Source: Thiohalocapsa sp. ML1 | Lineage (GTDB): Bacteria > Pseudomonadota > Gammaproteobacteria > Chromatiales > Chromatiaceae | Reading direction: 5' to 3' | Length of the DNA stretch: 64,000 bases | NCBI RefSeq assembly: GCF_001469165.1 | Contig: NZ_JABX01000001.1 | Coordinates: 268,979 to 332,978, forward strand | In this document: positions 63,672-64,000 of the stretch, one piece after another | Layout: every line of letters begins with the position of its first letter | How positions within the stretch are numbered: the first letter of the stretch is position 1 | Made by a program: the position numbers and the translations under genes | Notes under the pieces: generated by a model | What the model saw: only the letters and a program-made list of their open reading frames with translations | What the model was told of the DNA's origin: nothing | Databases searched by the model: none

Positions 63672-64000
63672 CTCACTGGGACCGCCGGCTTTCCAGCCGG
63701 CTCGGCGCCGACGCGGCTCGATGCCGGGTCGGCGTCGCCTGGGCTGACACAAGGCCACCATGCGCGCTCGTCCGCCCGGCGGCGCGTCATGGGCAACCGC
63801 CCGGCTCCCGCGCCGCAGATCGCGCGCCGGGGGCATCGAGCCCCCGGCACGCGAAGCCGGCTGAAAGCCGGCGCTCCCAGTCCGTGCCGGCGCCGCTCAC
63901 TGGGACCGCCGGCTTTCCAGCCGGCTCGGCGCCGACGCGGCTCAATGCCGCGCCGGCGGCGTCCGGGCCGACAAGAGGCCACATGCGCAGTCGTCCGCCC
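63672..64000. repeat. Repeat family E, two tandem units of 223 bp
   Basis: The unit starts GCTCACTGGGACCGCCGGC and contains the inverted repeat CCGGCTTTCCAGCCGG, GGCGCCGACGCGGCTC and GCCACCATGCGC/GCCACATGCGC. The second unit begins 223 bp after the first and is cut by the window end. Confidence 0.8.

Larger units (their letters stand above)
63119..64000. other. Non-coding repeat region to the window end
   Basis: 882 bp with no credible gene. In order: a CGGGAT array (63178-63231), repeat C copy 2 (63341-63606) and two units of repeat E with 223-bp spacing (from 63672 and 63895), the second running off the end. Frames reading DWSVDWSV or APAPAP are repeat artefacts. Confidence 0.8.

Overview
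The window is very GC-rich DNA, coding-dense on both strands, and reads as a chromosomal segment of a gammaproteobacterium. The family Chromatiaceae (purple sulfur bacteria) or a close relative is the best guess. The support is a trxA-rho pair divergent from rhlB, a nudE/IMP-GMP nucleotidase pair, dusA, a DsrC/TusE-family protein, a DUF302 protein, a secreted Gly/Tyr/Pro-rich protein like sulfur globule proteins, a SoxW-like thioredoxin, hypA-hypB, and many families of intergenic repeats. No rRNA, tRNA, CRISPR array, insertion sequence or phage was recognised.

Layout. (1) 1-8186, minus strand: a surface-polysaccharide block with a partial edge gene, a DegT-type sugar aminotransferase, a sugar-nucleotide epimerase, a one-protein fusion of three ADP-heptose pathway domains, a NUDIX hydrolase, an aldo/keto reductase and an FAD oxidoreductase. 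(2) 8704-11783: a small defence-like island with a DUF433 antitoxin-like gene, a Septu-like ATPase/HNH pair, and the frameshifted remains of a DUF433/DUF5615 toxin-antitoxin pair. (3) 11925-18864, minus strand: glycan genes resume with galE, an adenylation-ACP-SGNH fusion, a GT61 glycosyltransferase and UDP-galactopyranose mutase. (4) 19157-20075: a scar of two pseudogenes, a P-type ATPase fused to a histidine kinase. (5) 20092-29814: one SPFH gene, an AraC-type response regulator, then a tight seven-gene operon (DUF697, SPFH, double-domain binding lipoprotein, small membrane protein, coiled-coil polytopic protein, DjlA-like J-protein, DUF697). This membrane system matches no operon I know and is the best candidate for something undescribed. 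(6) 30635-40652: housekeeping and redox genes. (7) 40925-49274: a lipoprotein/membrane protein pair, MOSC and DUF393 proteins, hypA, hypB, the sulfur-globule-like protein, DUF302 and the DsrC-like protein. (8) 49326-63118: a PEP-CTERM-like exported protein, a penicillin acylase family enzyme with a membrane protein, a SEC-C protein, a 1,623-residue DUF4062-STAND-WD40 protein and a GT87-type glycosyltransferase. (9) 63119-64000: repeats only.

How the parts fit. Regions 1 and 3 together could make activated heptose, amino-sugar and galactofuranose precursors and modify an exported glycan; the defence-like island splits them. The intergenic DNA holds at least six repeat families: hexamer arrays, a 12-bp array with a palindrome, a GGGCCGA 7-mer family, a CAAACTT 7-mer array, an 85-bp imperfect palindrome, and composite repeats of about 180-260 bp. 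Some of this repeat DNA runs in frame into a coding region, at the start of the GT87 gene.

All family names come from reading the translated sequences by eye. No database search was possible.
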